Positions 1 through 11,127 are shown, counted from the stretch's first letter. The stretch is DNA of 64,000 bases from Rodentibacter pneumotropicus DSM 21403 (GCF_000379905.1 NZ_KB904040.1:62001-126000), one strand, 5' to 3'. Translations and numbers: made by a program. Notes: a model not told the origin generated them from the letters alone.

Positions 1-223
1 ATTCCATAATGATACCGGTAGTCACCCCAAGGGCAAAGTTAATACCAAATAACTTACCCCAGAATTTTGTCATATCTTTATAAACTTCTTTGCCTGTTAC
101 AACATAGGTGGTTTCCATAATTACCAATACGAAAGTCAAACCTAATGTTAAAGGGACAAAAATGAAGTGATATAACGCAGTTAAAGCAAACTGCAAGCGA
201 GAAAGTTCAACAACGTCTAACAT
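1..223 (-). CDS. cydA: Cytochrome bd ubiquinol oxidase subunit I, N-terminal part (runs off the left edge)
   Basis: Only the first 74 codons are in the window. They read [20 protein letters not shown] and continue into the first and second membrane helices. This is the conserved start of CydA, with the family's His near residue 19 (a heme b595 ligand in the family). CydA is the quinol-oxidising, heme-carrying subunit of the high-affinity terminal oxidase in the inner membrane, used at low oxygen. The ATG has a good ribosome site (AGAGG) a few bases upstream. The gene is transcribed leftwards out of the window, so cydB is not visible. Confidence 0.95.
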   Translation of the reverse strand, partial: MLDVVELSRLQFALTALYHFIFVPLTLGLTFVLVIMETTYVVTGKEVYKDMTKFWGKLFGINFALGVTTGIIME

Positions 224-460
224 CTCAACCTCTTGTAAAAATTACAAGTCATTCACTATGATTAATAAAGACCATCCTTTAAATAATCACCCCAAATACC
301 TAATTAAACTACTTAATCCAATTAAGCAAATACTAAATCACCACACATAATAAATCTTTTTGAGAATTACAGTAATACAATAAAATGATGAATTATGAAG
401 CAGATAACTCAGAACGGGTATCATTTTACTACTAATCATAAGGATAAAAAACAGCTAAAA

Positions 461-476
461 TGTTAGCTCGCTCACA
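461..476. promoter_or_regulatory. CRP-like palindrome between cydA and the small exported protein
   Basis: The sequence TGTTA-GCTCGC-TCACA differs from the CRP consensus TGTGA-N6-TCACA at one half-site position. It lies about 240 bp upstream of cydA and 160 bp upstream of the gene at 636. I judge it by pattern only and have not located promoters relative to it. Confidence 0.35.
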
Positions 477-541
477 TTTTTGATATAAACTAGAAAAAAT
501 TTTGGTGATTTTCTGATGAAAATCAATCACTCACAAAAATA

Positions 542-555
542 TTGATTAATATCTA
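542..555. promoter_or_regulatory. FNR-like site in the cydA upstream region
   Basis: TTGAT-TAAT-ATCTA matches the FNR consensus TTGAT-N4-ATCAA at nine of ten defined positions. Oxygen control of cydAB by FNR and ArcA is established in enterics. Here the site is about 320 bp from the cydA start and 80 bp from the gene at 636, so it may serve the latter. The rest of the 224-635 gap is AT-rich and shows no gene. Confidence 0.35.
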
Positions 556-635
556 GACATACACTACATATTTTGCTAACCTCGCAGAGTTAGGTTTACA
601 TATATTTAGACAGTTTTTTCTTACAGGACTTCACA

Positions 636-941
636 ATGAAGAAAATTTCAATGGTTTTGACCGCACTTTTTTCAGCGGTATCATTTTCAACAATTGCAGC
701 ACCACATAAATCTAATGAAATACTTCCCCAATGTGCCCAGTTATTTAAAGAAACTGAAAATTTAATCATTCAAGCAGAAAAACAACCCGGCACTCACACG
801 CAGGTTAGCAAGATTAAAAATAAGCTCAATCAAAGTAAAAAACAAATTCTTGAAATGGAACTTGCAACCCAACTCAAAAGTTGCAATGTAGGATTAGCAA
901 GACTAAATAGCATGAAAAGTAGTTCTGAAGAAACTAATTAA
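636..941 (+). CDS. Small exported protein of unknown function
   Basis: This 101-residue protein opens with a clear signal peptide: Lys-Lys, a hydrophobic stretch, then SFSTIAA with likely cleavage after residue 22. The mature part is about 79 residues, polar and helical, with two cysteines (residues 33 and 83) that could form a periplasmic disulfide. It resembles small Pasteurellaceae-restricted exported proteins (DUF5339 type, from memory), whose function is unknown. An ACAGGA ribosome site lies upstream and a terminator follows directly, so it is a single-gene unit. Confidence 0.75.
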   Translation: MKKISMVLTALFSAVSFSTIAAPHKSNEILPQCAQLFKETENLIIQAEKQPGTHTQVSKIKNKLNQSKKQILEMELATQLKSCNVGLARLNSMKSSSEETN

Positions 942-958
942 TCCTAATATTAAATAAA

Positions 959-995
959 GAAGACTTACTGAAAATTTTCAATAAGTCTTTTTTAT
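959..995. terminator. Bidirectional terminator between the small exported protein and ruvB
   Basis: Arms AAGACTTA and TAAGTCTT enclose an AT-rich loop that can extend the stem, followed by a run of T. It sits between two convergent genes. Confidence 0.8.
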
Positions 996-1006
996 TATTC
1001 ACTCGT

Positions 1007-2014
1007 CTAAGAAACTAATTTTTGCAAGCCAAAATGATGATAGGTTTGCGTCGTTACAATCCTTCCACGCGGAGTACGTTGTAAAAAACCTTGCTGTATT
1101 AGATAAGGCTCTAACACATCCTCAATGGTATCACGCTCTTCGCCTATCGCGGCAGCCAAATTATCTAATCCAACCGGACCACCATCAAAGCGCTCAATCA
1201 TAGCAGTCAGTAATTTTCGATCTAAATAATCAAAACCGGCATCATCAACATCTAACATTGAAAGTGCTTGTTTTGCAATATCTAAAGAAATTATCCCCCC
1301 GTTTCTTACATCGGCATAATCACGCACACGGCGTAGTAAACGGTTTGCAATACGTGGTGTACCACGAGAACGACGAGCAACTTCAAAAGCGGCCCTCTGC
1401 TCTAATTCAAGGTTTAAACAAACCGCACTTCGAACAACAATTGAGGTTAAATCTTCTACTGAATAAAATTCTAAACGCTGTACGATACCAAAACGATCGC
1501 GTAAAGGCGAAGTCAAAGAGCCGGCACGTGTTGTTGCTCCGACCAAAGTGAAAGGAGGTAAATCTAATTTAATAGAACGAGCCGCCGGTCCTTCTCCAAT
1601 CATAATATCAAGTTGGTAATCTTCCATTGCCGGATAAAGTACTTCTTCAATAGCCGGTGAAAGGCGATGAATTTCATCGATAAATAATACGTCATAGGGT
1701 TCAAGATTCGTTAGCATCGCAGCTAAATCACCGGCTTTTTCTAAAACAGGGCCTGATGTTGTACGAATATTCACGCCCATTTCATTGGCGACAATATTAG
1801 CAAGCGTTGTTTTACCCAATCCCGGAGGACCAAAAATAAGCAAATGATCTAAAGCATCTTTGCGTAATTTTGCCGCTTTAATAAAAATATCCATCTGCTC
1901 ACGTACCTGTGGTTGCCCGACATAATCTGCAAGTAATTTTGGGCGAATTGCACGGTCAATCACATCTTCATCAAGTTTAGCTTGACTACTAATTATTCTA
2001 TCAGCTTCAATCAT
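1007..2014 (-). CDS. ruvB: Holliday junction branch-migration ATPase RuvB
   Basis: RuvB is the hexameric AAA+ motor that drives branch migration of Holliday junctions with RuvA. The 335-residue product has the expected family length. It shows Walker [12 protein letters not shown] near residue 63, Walker B DEIHR near residue 113, sensor GATTRAG, and a C-terminal winged-helix DNA-binding domain with TPRGR. It follows ruvA by 10 bp and is the last gene of the ruvC-ruvA-ruvB run, which also contains yebC further upstream. It ends at the shared terminator at 959-995. Confidence 0.98.
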   Translation of the reverse strand: MIEADRIISSQAKLDEDVIDRAIRPKLLADYVGQPQVREQMDIFIKAAKLRKDALDHLLIFGPPGLGKTTLANIVANEMGVNIRTTSGPVLEKAGDLAAMLTNLEPYDVLFIDEIHRLSPAIEEVLYPAMEDYQLDIMIGEGPAARSIKLDLPPFTLVGATTRAGSLTSPLRDRFGIVQRLEFYSVEDLTSIVVRSAVCLNLELEQRAAFEVARRSRGTPRIANRLLRRVRDYADVRNGGIISLDIAKQALSMLDVDDAGFDYLDRKLLTAMIERFDGGPVGLDNLAAAIGEERDTIEDVLEPYLIQQGFLQRTPRGRIVTTQTYHHFGLQKLVS

Positions 2015-2024
2015 CCATTCGCCC

Positions 2025-2639
2025 TTATAATGCCGCTTTTAAGGCCTCACGAATTAGTTGTTCGCTATTCAATTCAGGTTTTACCACACGTTTAACCATT
2101 TTTTCAGCATCCGTCGGCTTATATCCTAATGCGATCAAAGCCGCAATCGCCTCATCTTCCGAACTTTCCTGGTATGAAATAGCGGAGGATTCACTCGGAA
2201 TATGCTTACTTTCTATAAAGAAATCGCTTTGTTTAACGCCTTTAAATTTCCCTTTTAATTCAACTAATAGACGTTCTGCCGTTTTTTTGCCCACTCCCGG
2301 AATTTTAACCAGCTTAGAAAGCTCTTCACGTTCAATCGCATAAGCAAATTGTTCGACAGACATTGCTGATAAAATTGCCAGTGCCAATTTTGGTCCAACA
2401 CCGTTGGTTTTAATTAATTCCCGAAATAAAGTTCGGTCGGTTTTTTGGGCAAACCCAAAGAGTAAATGTGCATCCTCTCGAACAACAAGATGAGTAAACA
2501 AGGTTGTTTCTTGTCCGAGTTCAGGCAAGTCGTAAAAGCTCGTCATCGGCAAAAGCAATTCATAGCCGACGCCTTGCACATCAAGCAGAATTTCGGGAGG
2601 TTGTTTTTCTAATAGAATGCCTGTTAAACGACCAATCAT
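2025..2639 (-). CDS. ruvA: Holliday junction-binding protein RuvA
   Basis: RuvA is the tetrameric protein that holds the four-way junction flat and loads RuvB. The 204-residue product starts [15 protein letters not shown] (OB fold). It carries two helix-hairpin-helix motifs, around [12 protein letters not shown] and [17 protein letters not shown], and ends with the flexible domain III that contacts RuvB ([20 protein letters not shown]). It is followed immediately by ruvB and preceded by ruvC. Confidence 0.98.
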   Translation of the reverse strand: MIGRLTGILLEKQPPEILLDVQGVGYELLLPMTSFYDLPELGQETTLFTHLVVREDAHLLFGFAQKTDRTLFRELIKTNGVGPKLALAILSAMSVEQFAYAIEREELSKLVKIPGVGKKTAERLLVELKGKFKGVKQSDFFIESKHIPSESSAISYQESSEDEAIAALIALGYKPTDAEKMVKRVVKPELNSEQLIREALKAAL

Positions 2640-2699
2640 AATTTATCCATAAGCATAAAAATTTTGCATAGAATAAAATAAAACTGGACGAACATCCAG

Positions 2700-3272
2700 T
2701 TATTTTTTTAATCGAAAACGCCCTCGACTATAGCGTGTTTTTAAAAGTGCGGTGATTTTTTCTTGAGTTTCTACTATTTTTACAGAACCTGCAATATGCA
2801 AAGAATGGTTCATAGAATGAGCATGGGTAATCGCAATTGCTAAAGCATCCGCTGCATCCACTTGAGGTTTATCGGAAAGCTTCAGAATGCGTGTAACCAT
2901 ATCCTGAACCTGAACCTTATCTGCCGATCCGACCCCGACAACAGTTTGTTTCACTAACCTTGCCGCATATTCAAATACCGGTAAATCATGATTTACTGCT
3001 GCCACGATTGCGGTTCCGCGTGCTTGTCCGAGTTTTAATGCCGAATCTGCGTTTTTTGCCATAAAGACTTGCTCAATAGCAAACATATCCGGTTGAAATT
3101 GGGTAATAATCTCCGTCACTCCGGCATAAATTCGCTTTAATCGAGTAGGAAGATCATCCACTTGAGTCCGAATTGCGCCACTACCAAGATATTCTAAATG
3201 ACGACCCACTTGGCGAATCACACCATAGCCGGTCACACGAGAACCGGGATCAATGCCCAAAATAATATTCAT
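2700..3272 (-). CDS. ruvC: Holliday junction resolvase RuvC
   Basis: RuvC is the dimeric endonuclease that cuts Holliday junctions symmetrically. The 190-residue product begins [18 protein letters not shown], which contains the first catalytic Asp (residue 7). FAIEQVF supplies the acidic Glu, and the C-terminal [14 protein letters not shown] motif gives the last acidic residues. The length is normal. It lies between yebC and ruvA on the same strand, the usual gamma-proteobacterial order. Confidence 0.98.
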   Translation of the reverse strand: MNIILGIDPGSRVTGYGVIRQVGRHLEYLGSGAIRTQVDDLPTRLKRIYAGVTEIITQFQPDMFAIEQVFMAKNADSALKLGQARGTAIVAAVNHDLPVFEYAARLVKQTVVGVGSADKVQVQDMVTRILKLSDKPQVDAADALAIAITHAHSMNHSLHIAGSVKIVETQEKITALLKTRYSRGRFRLKK

Positions 3273-3319
3273 CGTTTTCTATAAAAAATGGGTAGGAATC
3301 CTACCCATCTACCATACCA

Positions 3320-4060
3320 CTAAAGCTGTGCCGCCACTTCATCACTAATTTCACCGTTGTGATAGACGTTTTGTACATCATCACAATCTTCCAGCATCTC
3401 AATTAAACGAAGAAGTTTCGGCGCAGTCTCAAGATCAAGATCAACTGTTGTAGATGGAATCATCGTCACTTCGGCTTCCTGAACTTTGAAACCGGCTTTT
3501 TCGATACCATCACGCACATTCCCTAAATCTTCCCACGCCGTATAAATTTCAAATGAACCGTCGTCTTGCGGTTGAATATCGTCTGCTCCGGCTTCAATTG
3601 CGGCTTCTGTCAAAGCATCTTCATCGGCTTCAGCAATTAAAATTAAGCCTTTTTTGCTGAACAAATATCCTACCGAACCTTCCGTTCCTAAGTTTCCTCC
3701 ACATTTGGTAAAACTAGGACGAACTTGTGAAATCGTGCGGTTAGCATTATCGCTTAAACATTCCACCATCACTGCCGTGCCGCCCGGTCCGTAACCTTCA
3801 TAAATTTTGGTTTCCATATTGGTGTCATCGCCACCGCCCACGCCACGATCAATCGCTCGGTTGATCGTATCACGTGTCATATTATTGCTTAATGCTTTAT
3901 CCACTGCCGCACGTAAACGCGGGTTTGCGCTGACATCACCGCCGCCTAATTTTGCTGCAGTCACTAATTCACGAATTAATTTTGTAAAAATTTTACCGCG
4001 TTGCGCATCCTGTGCTGCTTTACGGTGTTTAATATTTGCCCATTTACTATGGCCTGCCAT
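3320..4060 (-). CDS. yebC: YebC/TACO1-family translation or transcription factor
   Basis: The 246-residue protein begins with the family signature [19 protein letters not shown] and shows all three YebC domains, including the acidic middle and C-terminal sections. Family members have been described both as DNA-binding regulators and as translation factors that help ribosomes through proline stretches. Which role applies here cannot be read from the sequence. It sits between nudB and ruvC, as in E. coli, and is probably cotranscribed with them. Confidence 0.96.
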   Translation of the reverse strand: MAGHSKWANIKHRKAAQDAQRGKIFTKLIRELVTAAKLGGGDVSANPRLRAAVDKALSNNMTRDTINRAIDRGVGGGDDTNMETKIYEGYGPGGTAVMVECLSDNANRTISQVRPSFTKCGGNLGTEGSVGYLFSKKGLILIAEADEDALTEAAIEAGADDIQPQDDGSFEIYTAWEDLGNVRDGIEKAGFKVQEAEVTMIPSTTVDLDLETAPKLLRLIEMLEDCDDVQNVYHNGEISDEVAAQL

Positions 4061-4080
4061 AATTGTTTTCCTTCTTAAAA

Positions 4081-4569
4081 TTATTTTGTTAAAAGGGATA
4101 ATTTTTTCGTTTTTACGAATTTATCATTTAATAAATATTTTCTGATCGCTTCGGCATTATTAGGGGATTTTGTCATTTTCACAGCTTGTTCCGGCGAAAC
4201 CCATTGATACGCCAAATGCTCCGATAATTGGGGAATAAACTCCCTTTCCACCGCCAATAAAAACCAATGTTCTCGGCAGTAGGTAACATTCGGTGCGTAT
4301 TTATAGCGGAAATGAGGGAAAATTTCAAATTCTACACTTTCGTTACAATCAAAAAGTGCGGTGGAATTTTCCGTTATTTTTAACCGCACTTCTTCCCATA
4401 ATTCACGAATTGCCGCTTGTCGTGGTGTTTCATTTTCTTCCAAAGAACCTGTAACGGATTGCCAAAAATCAGGATCATCTTGGCGTTGGAGCATTAATAC
4501 TTGATCACAATTTTCAGCATAAATGACCACTAAAACAGAATGAGGATTTTTATATTTTTGTTCCGCCAT
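4081..4569 (-). CDS. nudB: Dihydroneopterin triphosphate pyrophosphohydrolase (Nudix)
   Basis: This 162-residue Nudix hydrolase removes pyrophosphate from dihydroneopterin triphosphate in folate synthesis; it also hydrolyses dATP in vitro. The Nudix box is complete: [17 protein letters not shown] followed by WEEV, around residues 41-63. The order aspS...nudB-yebC-ruvC matches E. coli, except that two nucleotide-hydrolase-like genes lie upstream here. It starts 3 bp after the LOG-family gene, suggesting translational coupling. An uptake signal lies inside the gene. Confidence 0.92.
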   Translation of the reverse strand: MAEQKYKNPHSVLVVIYAENCDQVLMLQRQDDPDFWQSVTGSLEENETPRQAAIRELWEEVRLKITENSTALFDCNESVEFEIFPHFRYKYAPNVTYCREHWFLLAVEREFIPQLSEHLAYQWVSPEQAVKMTKSPNNAEAIRKYLLNDKFVKTKKLSLLTK

Positions 4570-4572
4570 AAC

Positions 4573-5133
4573 TTAATACTGACGCACTGCCGGCGGCACA
4601 TAATTCTCAATAAATTGTTCAATTTCAGCTAAGTTTTCCGAAAATAAGATCTTTTCCCGATCAGATTGAGTTAAAAAATCCTTTTTTACCATCAGATCGT
4701 ACATTTCTTTTAATGGCTCATAGTAACCATTCTGATTGAATAAAATACAAGGATTATTGTTCTGTCCGATTCTCGCCCAAGAAATCACTTCACTGATTTC
4801 CTCCAAAGTACCGGGGCCCCCGGGTAAAGCAATATAGACATCACCTTTTTCTATCATTAATTTTTTACGCTCCGTCATTGATTGCACAACAAAGATCTCA
4901 CTTAATCCTGTATGCACCAATTCGCGTTTCTGTAAAAATTCAGGAATAACGCCTATTACTTTTCCACCGAATTGTAGTACGGTGTTTGCCACTACACCCA
5001 TCAAACCTGCTTTACCGCCCCCATAAACTAAAGTATCGTTTCGTTCCGCAATCCATTTCCCCAATTCTACGGCTGACTTATAAAAACTATCTTGGTTACC
5101 TAAGGCTGCACCACAATACACGGTAATATTCAT
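4573..5133 (-). CDS. LOG-family nucleotide 5'-monophosphate phosphoribohydrolase (TIGR00730)
   Basis: This 186-residue Rossmann-fold protein carries the LOG hallmark PGGPGTLEE near residues 104-112 and GGGKAGLMG near residues 39-47. LOG proteins cleave the N-glycosidic bond of nucleoside monophosphates to free base and ribose 5-phosphate. In plants they activate cytokinins. In bacteria they are linked to purine nucleotide recycling. The start ATG overlaps the stop of the MazG-like gene by 4 bp, so the two are coupled. With nudB this makes a three-gene nucleotide-clean-up cluster. The substrate is not predictable. Confidence 0.88.
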   Translation of the reverse strand: MNITVYCGAALGNQDSFYKSAVELGKWIAERNDTLVYGGGKAGLMGVVANTVLQFGGKVIGVIPEFLQKRELVHTGLSEIFVVQSMTERKKLMIEKGDVYIALPGGPGTLEEISEVISWARIGQNNNPCILFNQNGYYEPLKEMYDLMVKKDFLTQSDREKILFSENLAEIEQFIENYVPPAVRQY

Positions 5134-5453
5134 TTTTCGTCCTTAAACCTATTCAGGATTTTTTGTTGATTTGCTTGCAAAATATCGGTCAAATTCAATT
5201 CATATTTATCCGCTAGGATCAGTAAATTATTCAATACATCACCAATTTCTTCTTCAATATGTTGCAATTTCTCTGTTTGAGATTGGTCATTCTCATCAGG
5301 ACGATCCCGCCCAATTTCATAGGCTCGCACCGCTTGGGCTAATTCCCCTACCTCTTCAGTTAAAAAATTCAAACGGATAAAAGGGTCATATTGATACCAC
5401 TTACGCGAACGATAAAAATTACAAAGCCATTTTTGATAGGATTGAAGGTTCAT
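5130..5453 (-). CDS. MazG-like nucleotide pyrophosphohydrolase
   Basis: The 107-residue, all-alpha protein has the MazG acidic metal-binding pattern EEVGELAQAV near residues 30-39 and EEIGDVLNNLL near residues 67-77. Single-domain MazG-like enzymes hydrolyse (d)NTPs or modified nucleotides to monophosphates and pyrophosphate. It is far shorter than full MazG (about 260 residues), so it is not mazG itself. It overlaps the LOG gene by 4 bp, and both are likely to act on nucleotides. An uptake-signal terminator separates it from aspS. Confidence 0.85.
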   Translation of the reverse strand: MNLQSYQKWLCNFYRSRKWYQYDPFIRLNFLTEEVGELAQAVRAYEIGRDRPDENDQSQTEKLQHIEEEIGDVLNNLLILADKYELNLTDILQANQQKILNRFKDEK

Positions 5454-5469
5454 ATTAATTTTCCCTATA

Positions 5470-5498
5470 AAAATGCGGTCAATTCCGACCGCACTTTA
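5470..5498 (-). terminator. aspS terminator built from an inverted uptake-signal pair
   Basis: Read on the minus strand, AAAGTGCGGTC and GACCGCATTT form a stem around a 6-base loop, followed by T residues. One arm is a full uptake signal and the other has one mismatch. It ends aspS transcription before the MazG-like gene. Confidence 0.8.
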
Positions 5499-5512
5499 TC
5501 TTTATAAATTTA

Positions 5513-7279
5513 TTATTCCGCTTTCACAACCTGAATGTTTAACTCAGCTAAAGCTTGTGGATTGGCAAAACTTGGGGCTTCCGTCATTAAACAGGCGGCA
5601 GCGGTCGTTTTCGGGAAGGCAACTACATCACGAATATTATCCGTGCCGGTAAGAAGCATCGTTAAACGATCTAAACCGAAAGCAAGACCAGCGTGTGGTG
5701 GCGTACCGAATTTTAAGGCATCAAGTAGGAAACCAAATTTTTCCTGCTGCTCCTGCTCATTGATACCAAGAATACGGAACACAGTTTGTTGCATTTTCGG
5801 ATCGAAAATACGCACTGAACCGCCGCCCACTTCGTAGCCGTTAATCACTATATCATAGGCATTCGCCACAGCATCGGTCGGGTTAGCCTCTAATTCTTGC
5901 GGCGTAAAATCACGTGGTGAAGTGAACGGGTGGTGCATTGCGGCAAGATTGCCTTCCTCATCACGTTCAAACATTGGGAAATCAACTACCCAAAGCGGTT
6001 GCCATTCATCTAAGCGAGTTAAACCGAGATCACGACCTAATTTCAAACGTAATGCGCCCATAGCATCGGTGGTGACATTCCATTTATCCGCACCGAAAAA
6101 GAGAATATCGCCAATTTGTGCACCCACTTTGGCAAACAAGGCTTTTAACACATCTTCATTTAAGAATTTAGCAATCGGGCTTTGCACGCCTTCAAGACCG
6201 GCATTCACATCATTGACTTTCAACCATGCCAAACCTTTTGCACCATAAATACCAACAAATTGAGTGTATTCATCAATTTGCTTACGAGTAATTTCATTAC
6301 CGTTCGGCACGCGAATGACGGCAACACGGCCATTCGGATCCTTTGCCGGCCCTTGGAAAACTTTGAAATCCACATCTTTAACAATATCAGCCACATCCAC
6401 CAATTCTAACGGGTTACGCAAATCAGGCTTATCGGAACCAAAACGGTTCATCGCCTCGTGCCATGTCATAATCGGGAATTTACCAAGATCCACATCAAGA
6501 ATATGTTTCCATAGACCGTGGATCATATTCTCCATAATTTCACGTACTTCAGGGGCAGTTAAAAAAGACGTTTCTACATCGATTTGAGTAAATTCAGGCT
6601 GACGATCCGCACGTAAATCTTCATCACGGAAACATTTCACAATTTGGTAATAACGATCAAAACCTGACATCATCAGCAACTGTTTGAATAATTGCGGTGA
6701 TTGCGGTAACGCATAGAATTTTCCTTTATGCACACGACTTGGAACAAGATAGTCACGTGCCCCTTCCGGTGTGGCTTTGGTAAGCATTGGCGTTTCAATA
6801 TCCAAGAAACCATTATCGTCCATAAAACGACGGACGAAACTGGTAATTTTTGCACGGGTTTTCAAACGTTGCGCCATTTCCGGTCGGCGTAAATCCAAAT
6901 AGCGGAATTTTAAACGTTGTTCTTCGGTATTATTTTGATTGAAATCTAACGGCAATACATCGGATGCATTATAAATTTTGAGTTCTTTGGCAAGCACTTC
7001 CACTTCACCCGTTGCCATATTTTTATTAATTTGATTATCCGGACGTGGGATCACTTCCCCTTTGATTTGAATACAAAACTCATTACGCAACGCGCCTGCA
7101 GCGGTAAGGGCATCTTGGAATTTGGGGTCAAAATACACTTGTACGATCCCTTCGCGATCTCGCATATCAATAAAAATCAAGCCGCCTAAATCACGACGAC
7201 GATGAACCCAACCGCTTAATGTCACTTCTAGTCCTACATGGCTACGGTTCAAAGCACCACAATAGTGTGTACGCATCAT
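5513..7279 (-). CDS. aspS: Aspartyl-tRNA synthetase
   Basis: AspS is a class II aminoacyl-tRNA synthetase that charges tRNA-Asp. The 588-residue length is typical of the bacterial type with a GAD insertion. It has an N-terminal OB anticodon-binding fold ([20 protein letters not shown]), motif 2 ([19 protein letters not shown]) and motif 3 ([13 protein letters not shown]) near the C-terminus. A second ATG directly follows the first (MMRTHYCG); either may be used. It is transcribed divergently from cmoA. Confidence 0.98.
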   Translation of the reverse strand: MMRTHYCGALNRSHVGLEVTLSGWVHRRRDLGGLIFIDMRDREGIVQVYFDPKFQDALTAAGALRNEFCIQIKGEVIPRPDNQINKNMATGEVEVLAKELKIYNASDVLPLDFNQNNTEEQRLKFRYLDLRRPEMAQRLKTRAKITSFVRRFMDDNGFLDIETPMLTKATPEGARDYLVPSRVHKGKFYALPQSPQLFKQLLMMSGFDRYYQIVKCFRDEDLRADRQPEFTQIDVETSFLTAPEVREIMENMIHGLWKHILDVDLGKFPIMTWHEAMNRFGSDKPDLRNPLELVDVADIVKDVDFKVFQGPAKDPNGRVAVIRVPNGNEITRKQIDEYTQFVGIYGAKGLAWLKVNDVNAGLEGVQSPIAKFLNEDVLKALFAKVGAQIGDILFFGADKWNVTTDAMGALRLKLGRDLGLTRLDEWQPLWVVDFPMFERDEEGNLAAMHHPFTSPRDFTPQELEANPTDAVANAYDIVINGYEVGGGSVRIFDPKMQQTVFRILGINEQEQQEKFGFLLDALKFGTPPHAGLAFGLDRLTMLLTGTDNIRDVVAFPKTTAAACLMTEAPSFANPQALAELNIQVVKAE

Positions 7280-7406
7280 TTTTATATTCCTTTTTATACT
7301 CTGAAATTAACTAGTTGATTATACGGAAATTGGCATCGCTTTTAAATTGGAAACAGAAATTTATTTGCGCCCGACAAAACTTTCTCTAAAATAACCGCAC
7401 TTTTAA

Positions 7407-8150
<744 letters not shown>

Positions 8151-8161
8151 TGAAATAAAAA

Positions 8162-8198
8162 AGCGCTCAGTAAGTAAGTGTCAAATTGAGCGCTCTTT
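8162..8198. terminator. Bidirectional terminator between cmoA and glpT
   Basis: AGCGCTCA (8162-8169) and TGAGCGCT (8187-8194) form an 8-bp stem between the two convergent genes, with T or A runs on both sides. Confidence 0.85.
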
Positions 8199-8214
8199 AT
8201 GACAAAACTAAGAA

Positions 8215-9546
8215 TTAGTTAGATGCATTCGGTTTATAAAATAGGGTGAATGCGATGAATATGAAACCCAAGAAACAGGAGACGATTAATGCGTAGAAAC
8301 CACCATCCCAGCCGAATAAGTCCACTAATTTACCCATCACATAACCTGCACTCGCCGATCCCAATAAATAACCGAATAAACCGGTTAAACCTGTTGCAGT
8401 ACCTGTCGCTATACGTGGAACAAGATCAGCAGCCTGTAACCCTATCATCATTACCGGCCCGTAAATTAAAAAACCGATTGCAACAAGACAAATGTTATCG
8501 ACTAACGGATTACCCTCCGGATTTTTCCAGTAAACAATAATAGCGATTAATACACCTGTTAAAAATAATAACATTGGTGGTGCTCGATGCCCTTTGAAGA
8601 CTTTATCACTTAAATAACCACTGGTTAACATACCGAAAATCCCCGCATATTCATATAAGAAATATGCCCAACTCTGTTTATCCACAGAAAAATGTTTCAC
8701 TTCCTTTAAGTATGTTGGTGCCCAGTCAATAATGCCGTAACGAATAAAATAGACAAAGACGTTCGCAATGGCAATTGACCATAAGAATTTGTTATTAATG
8801 ATATATTTTTTGAAAATATCTTTAGATGAAAGCGTATGTGCAGACTCAACATTCTGCACCATTTTCTCACCTTTCCATTCATCAACCGGCGGTAAACCTT
8901 GAGATTCCGGCGTATCCCGCATAAACCAAAACATAATAAACGCTAACACGATAGCAATTAATGCCGGCAAATAAAATAGTGATTGCCATGTACCAAAAAT
9001 CGCTAAACCGAGGATTGCTAATGGACCAATTAAACCGCCACCTAAATTATGAGATACATTCCACCAACTCCACCAAACACCGCGCTCAGACACTGAAAAC
9101 CAGTTAGTCATGGTTTTCGCACCCGGCGGATACCCCATACCTTGAAACCAACCATTAAGGGCGGCTAGGATAATCATAAATGGAATAGAAGCCAGCACAC
9201 CCGGCACTAGACCAAAAATTAAACTCACCACTGCTGAGCCAAGTAAGCCTATAGTAATAAAATATTTTGGATTACTACGGTCAGACACATTCCCCATAAT
9301 GAACTTACTAAAACCATAAGCGAGGGATAAAGCAACGCCTACTGCCCCTAAATCAGCTTTAGTAAAACCATATTCATCAATTAAATAGGGGATAGCGAGA
9401 GAAAAGTTTTTGCGGATAAGATAATATGCAGCATAACCAATGAATACTCCGGCAAAAACTTGCCAACGTAATTTTTTATACTCAGAATCAATTCTAGAAT
9501 TATCAATTCGTGGAGACGGTGGAGACGCCTTTAAAAAAGAGAACAT
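8215..9546 (-). CDS. glpT: Glycerol-3-phosphate:phosphate antiporter
   Basis: GlpT is a 12-helix major-facilitator inner-membrane protein that exchanges external sn-glycerol-3-phosphate for internal phosphate. It also imports fosfomycin in other bacteria. The 443-residue protein follows E. coli GlpT closely: GYAAYYLIRKNFSLAIPYL near the start carries the substrate-binding Arg, then GFSKFIMGNVSDRSNP and GWFQGMGYPPGAKTM. I chose the ATG at 9546 because it has a GGGG ribosome site and matches the GlpT N-terminus; the in-frame extension to 9672 has no family similarity. Confidence 0.95.
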   Translation of the reverse strand: MFSFLKASPPSPRIDNSRIDSEYKKLRWQVFAGVFIGYAAYYLIRKNFSLAIPYLIDEYGFTKADLGAVGVALSLAYGFSKFIMGNVSDRSNPKYFITIGLLGSAVVSLIFGLVPGVLASIPFMIILAALNGWFQGMGYPPGAKTMTNWFSVSERGVWWSWWNVSHNLGGGLIGPLAILGLAIFGTWQSLFYLPALIAIVLAFIMFWFMRDTPESQGLPPVDEWKGEKMVQNVESAHTLSSKDIFKKYIINNKFLWSIAIANVFVYFIRYGIIDWAPTYLKEVKHFSVDKQSWAYFLYEYAGIFGMLTSGYLSDKVFKGHRAPPMLLFLTGVLIAIIVYWKNPEGNPLVDNICLVAIGFLIYGPVMMIGLQAADLVPRIATGTATGLTGLFGYLLGSASAGYVMGKLVDLFGWDGGFYALIVSCFLGFIFIAFTLFYKPNASN

Positions 9547-9812
9547 ACAAACCCCTATGGTAAAATTTAAACACGCTGATTGAAACAACAGACGGTGTTT
9601 TGCACTGATACATTCAAAACGAATGTCAATGTAAGATAGGCGGCGGAGTGTAACATTTGTATTGTTTACCAATTTTGTTTTAAATCAAAAAATATCACTT
9701 TTCATCCTAATAATTTCAAAAATATAATCCTTTAAATAGCTTTTACTGATTTATTGCCCAATTTATGACATAATCGACTCATTTGTTTCCCTGTTCAAAA
9801 AGGATTAAACCC

Positions 9813-10220
9813 ATGCGAATTTTACACACTATGTTACGAGTAGGTAACTTAGATCGCTCAATTAAGTTTTATCAAGATGTATTAGGAATGCGTTTATTGC
9901 GAACCAGTGAAAATCCCGAATATAAATATTCTTTAGCATTCTTAGGTTATGATGATGAGGATAAATCCTCAGTCATTGAACTGATTTATAACTGGGGTGT
10001 AACAGAATACGATCTCGGTACGGCGTACGGACATATCGCGATTGGTGTGGATGATATTTATACGACTTGCGAATCTGTGCGTTCAAACGGAGGTAAAATT
10101 ACCCGTGAACCCGGTCCGGTTAAAGGCGGTAGCACAGTAATTGCCTTCGTGGAAGATCCTGATGGTTACAAAATTGAATTTATTGAAAATAAAAACGCAA
10201 AAGCCGGACTAGGTAATTAA
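9813..10220 (+). CDS. gloA: Lactoylglutathione lyase (glyoxalase I)
   Basis: GloA converts the hemithioacetal of methylglyoxal and glutathione to S-lactoylglutathione. The 135-residue protein has the family length and the opening [20 protein letters not shown]. His5 and the Glu residues of VIELIYN and KIEFIE are the expected metal ligands, together with the His in YGHIAIGV. The ATG at 9813 follows an AAGGA ribosome site; an upstream TTG in frame gives ten extra residues with no family match. It precedes rnt, an order I also recall from relatives. Confidence 0.95.
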   Translation: MRILHTMLRVGNLDRSIKFYQDVLGMRLLRTSENPEYKYSLAFLGYDDEDKSSVIELIYNWGVTEYDLGTAYGHIAIGVDDIYTTCESVRSNGGKITREPGPVKGGSTVIAFVEDPDGYKIEFIENKNAKAGLGN

Positions 10221-10292
10221 AAAGTGCGGTCATTTTCTACAGTATTTTAATAACGTAGGTTCACCTGCGTTATTTTATTTTAAGGATAAATA

Positions 10293-10940
10293 ATGTCCGA
10301 TTCTCAAGAAATTCCTCATCACAATCAATTAAAAAATCGTTTCCGAGGCTATTTTCCCGTCATTATTGATGTGGAAACTGCGGGTTTTGATGCAAAAAAA
10401 GATGCCTTATTAGAATTAGCCGCGATTACGTTAAAAATGGATGAAAACGGGTATTTACACCCTGATCAAAAATGCCATTTTCATATTGAGCCTTTTGCGG
10501 GCGCAAATATCAATCCGGAATCACTAAAATTTAACGGTATAGATATTCATAATCCCTTACGTGGCGCAATATCAGAGTTAGATGCAATGACCGGATTATT
10601 CCAAATGGTTCGCCGAGGACAAAAAGAGGCTGACTGCCAACGTTCCATTATCGTAGCTCATAATGCAACCTTTGATCAAAGTTTCGTCATGGCTGCTGCA
10701 GAGCGTACAGGCATAAAACGTAATCCTTTCCACCCTTTTGGTATGTTTGATACCGCAAGCCTAGCGGGATTAATGTTTGGGCAAACAGTGTTAGTAAAAG
10801 CCTGTCAGGCAGCAAACATCCCTTTTGATGGGAAACAAGCTCACTCAGCCCTCTATGATACGGAGCGTACCGCAGAGTTATTTTGCTATATGGTAAATCA
10901 TTTGAAAAATTTAGGGGGCTTTCCGCATATCCCCACATAA
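10293..10940 (+). CDS. rnt: Ribonuclease T
   Basis: RNase T is a dimeric DEDD-family 3'-5' exonuclease that trims the CCA end of tRNA and the 3' ends of stable RNAs. The 215-residue protein carries the exonuclease motifs: Exo[12 protein letters not shown] near residue 25, Exo[12 protein letters not shown] near residue 112, and Exo[11 protein letters not shown] near residue 186. The ribosome site is AAGGA. Downstream, after about 100 bp, comes the histidine leader. Confidence 0.97.
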   Translation: MSDSQEIPHHNQLKNRFRGYFPVIIDVETAGFDAKKDALLELAAITLKMDENGYLHPDQKCHFHIEPFAGANINPESLKFNGIDIHNPLRGAISELDAMTGLFQMVRRGQKEADCQRSIIVAHNATFDQSFVMAAAERTGIKRNPFHPFGMFDTASLAGLMFGQTVLVKACQAANIPFDGKQAHSALYDTERTAELFCYMVNHLKNLGGFPHIPT

Positions 10941-11049
10941 TGAAAAAACGGAAGAAAAAATAACCGCACTTAATTTTTTTTAGAATTAAGTTGCAATTCT
11001 TGCTATTTTACAGTAGCTTAGAGAGCAATTCTTATTTGGAGATAAAAAA

Positions 11050-11094
11050 ATGAACGTAGTCTGTCGCCATCATTGCCACCATTTAACTGAATAA
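11050..11094 (+). CDS. Histidine leader peptide, 14 residues
   Basis: A short frame reads M-N-V-V-C-R-H-H-C-H-H-L-T-E and stops. Four of 14 codons are His, in two pairs, which is the signature of a ribosome-mediated attenuator that senses charged tRNA-His. It is followed within 60 bases by mutually exclusive hairpins and by a histidine-transporter-like gene at 11280. The peptide has no other likely role. A purine-rich GGAGAT ribosome site lies just upstream. Confidence 0.85.
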   Translation: MNVVCRHHCHHLTE

Positions 11095-11127
11095 TCTTTC
11101 AGGTTTTTTGGTGTGCTTGGAAGATTT

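Noticed and set aside
9547-9672. In-frame N-terminal extension of glpT
   Set aside because: It has no similarity to GlpT, and the ATG at 9546 has a good ribosome site and matches the known start.
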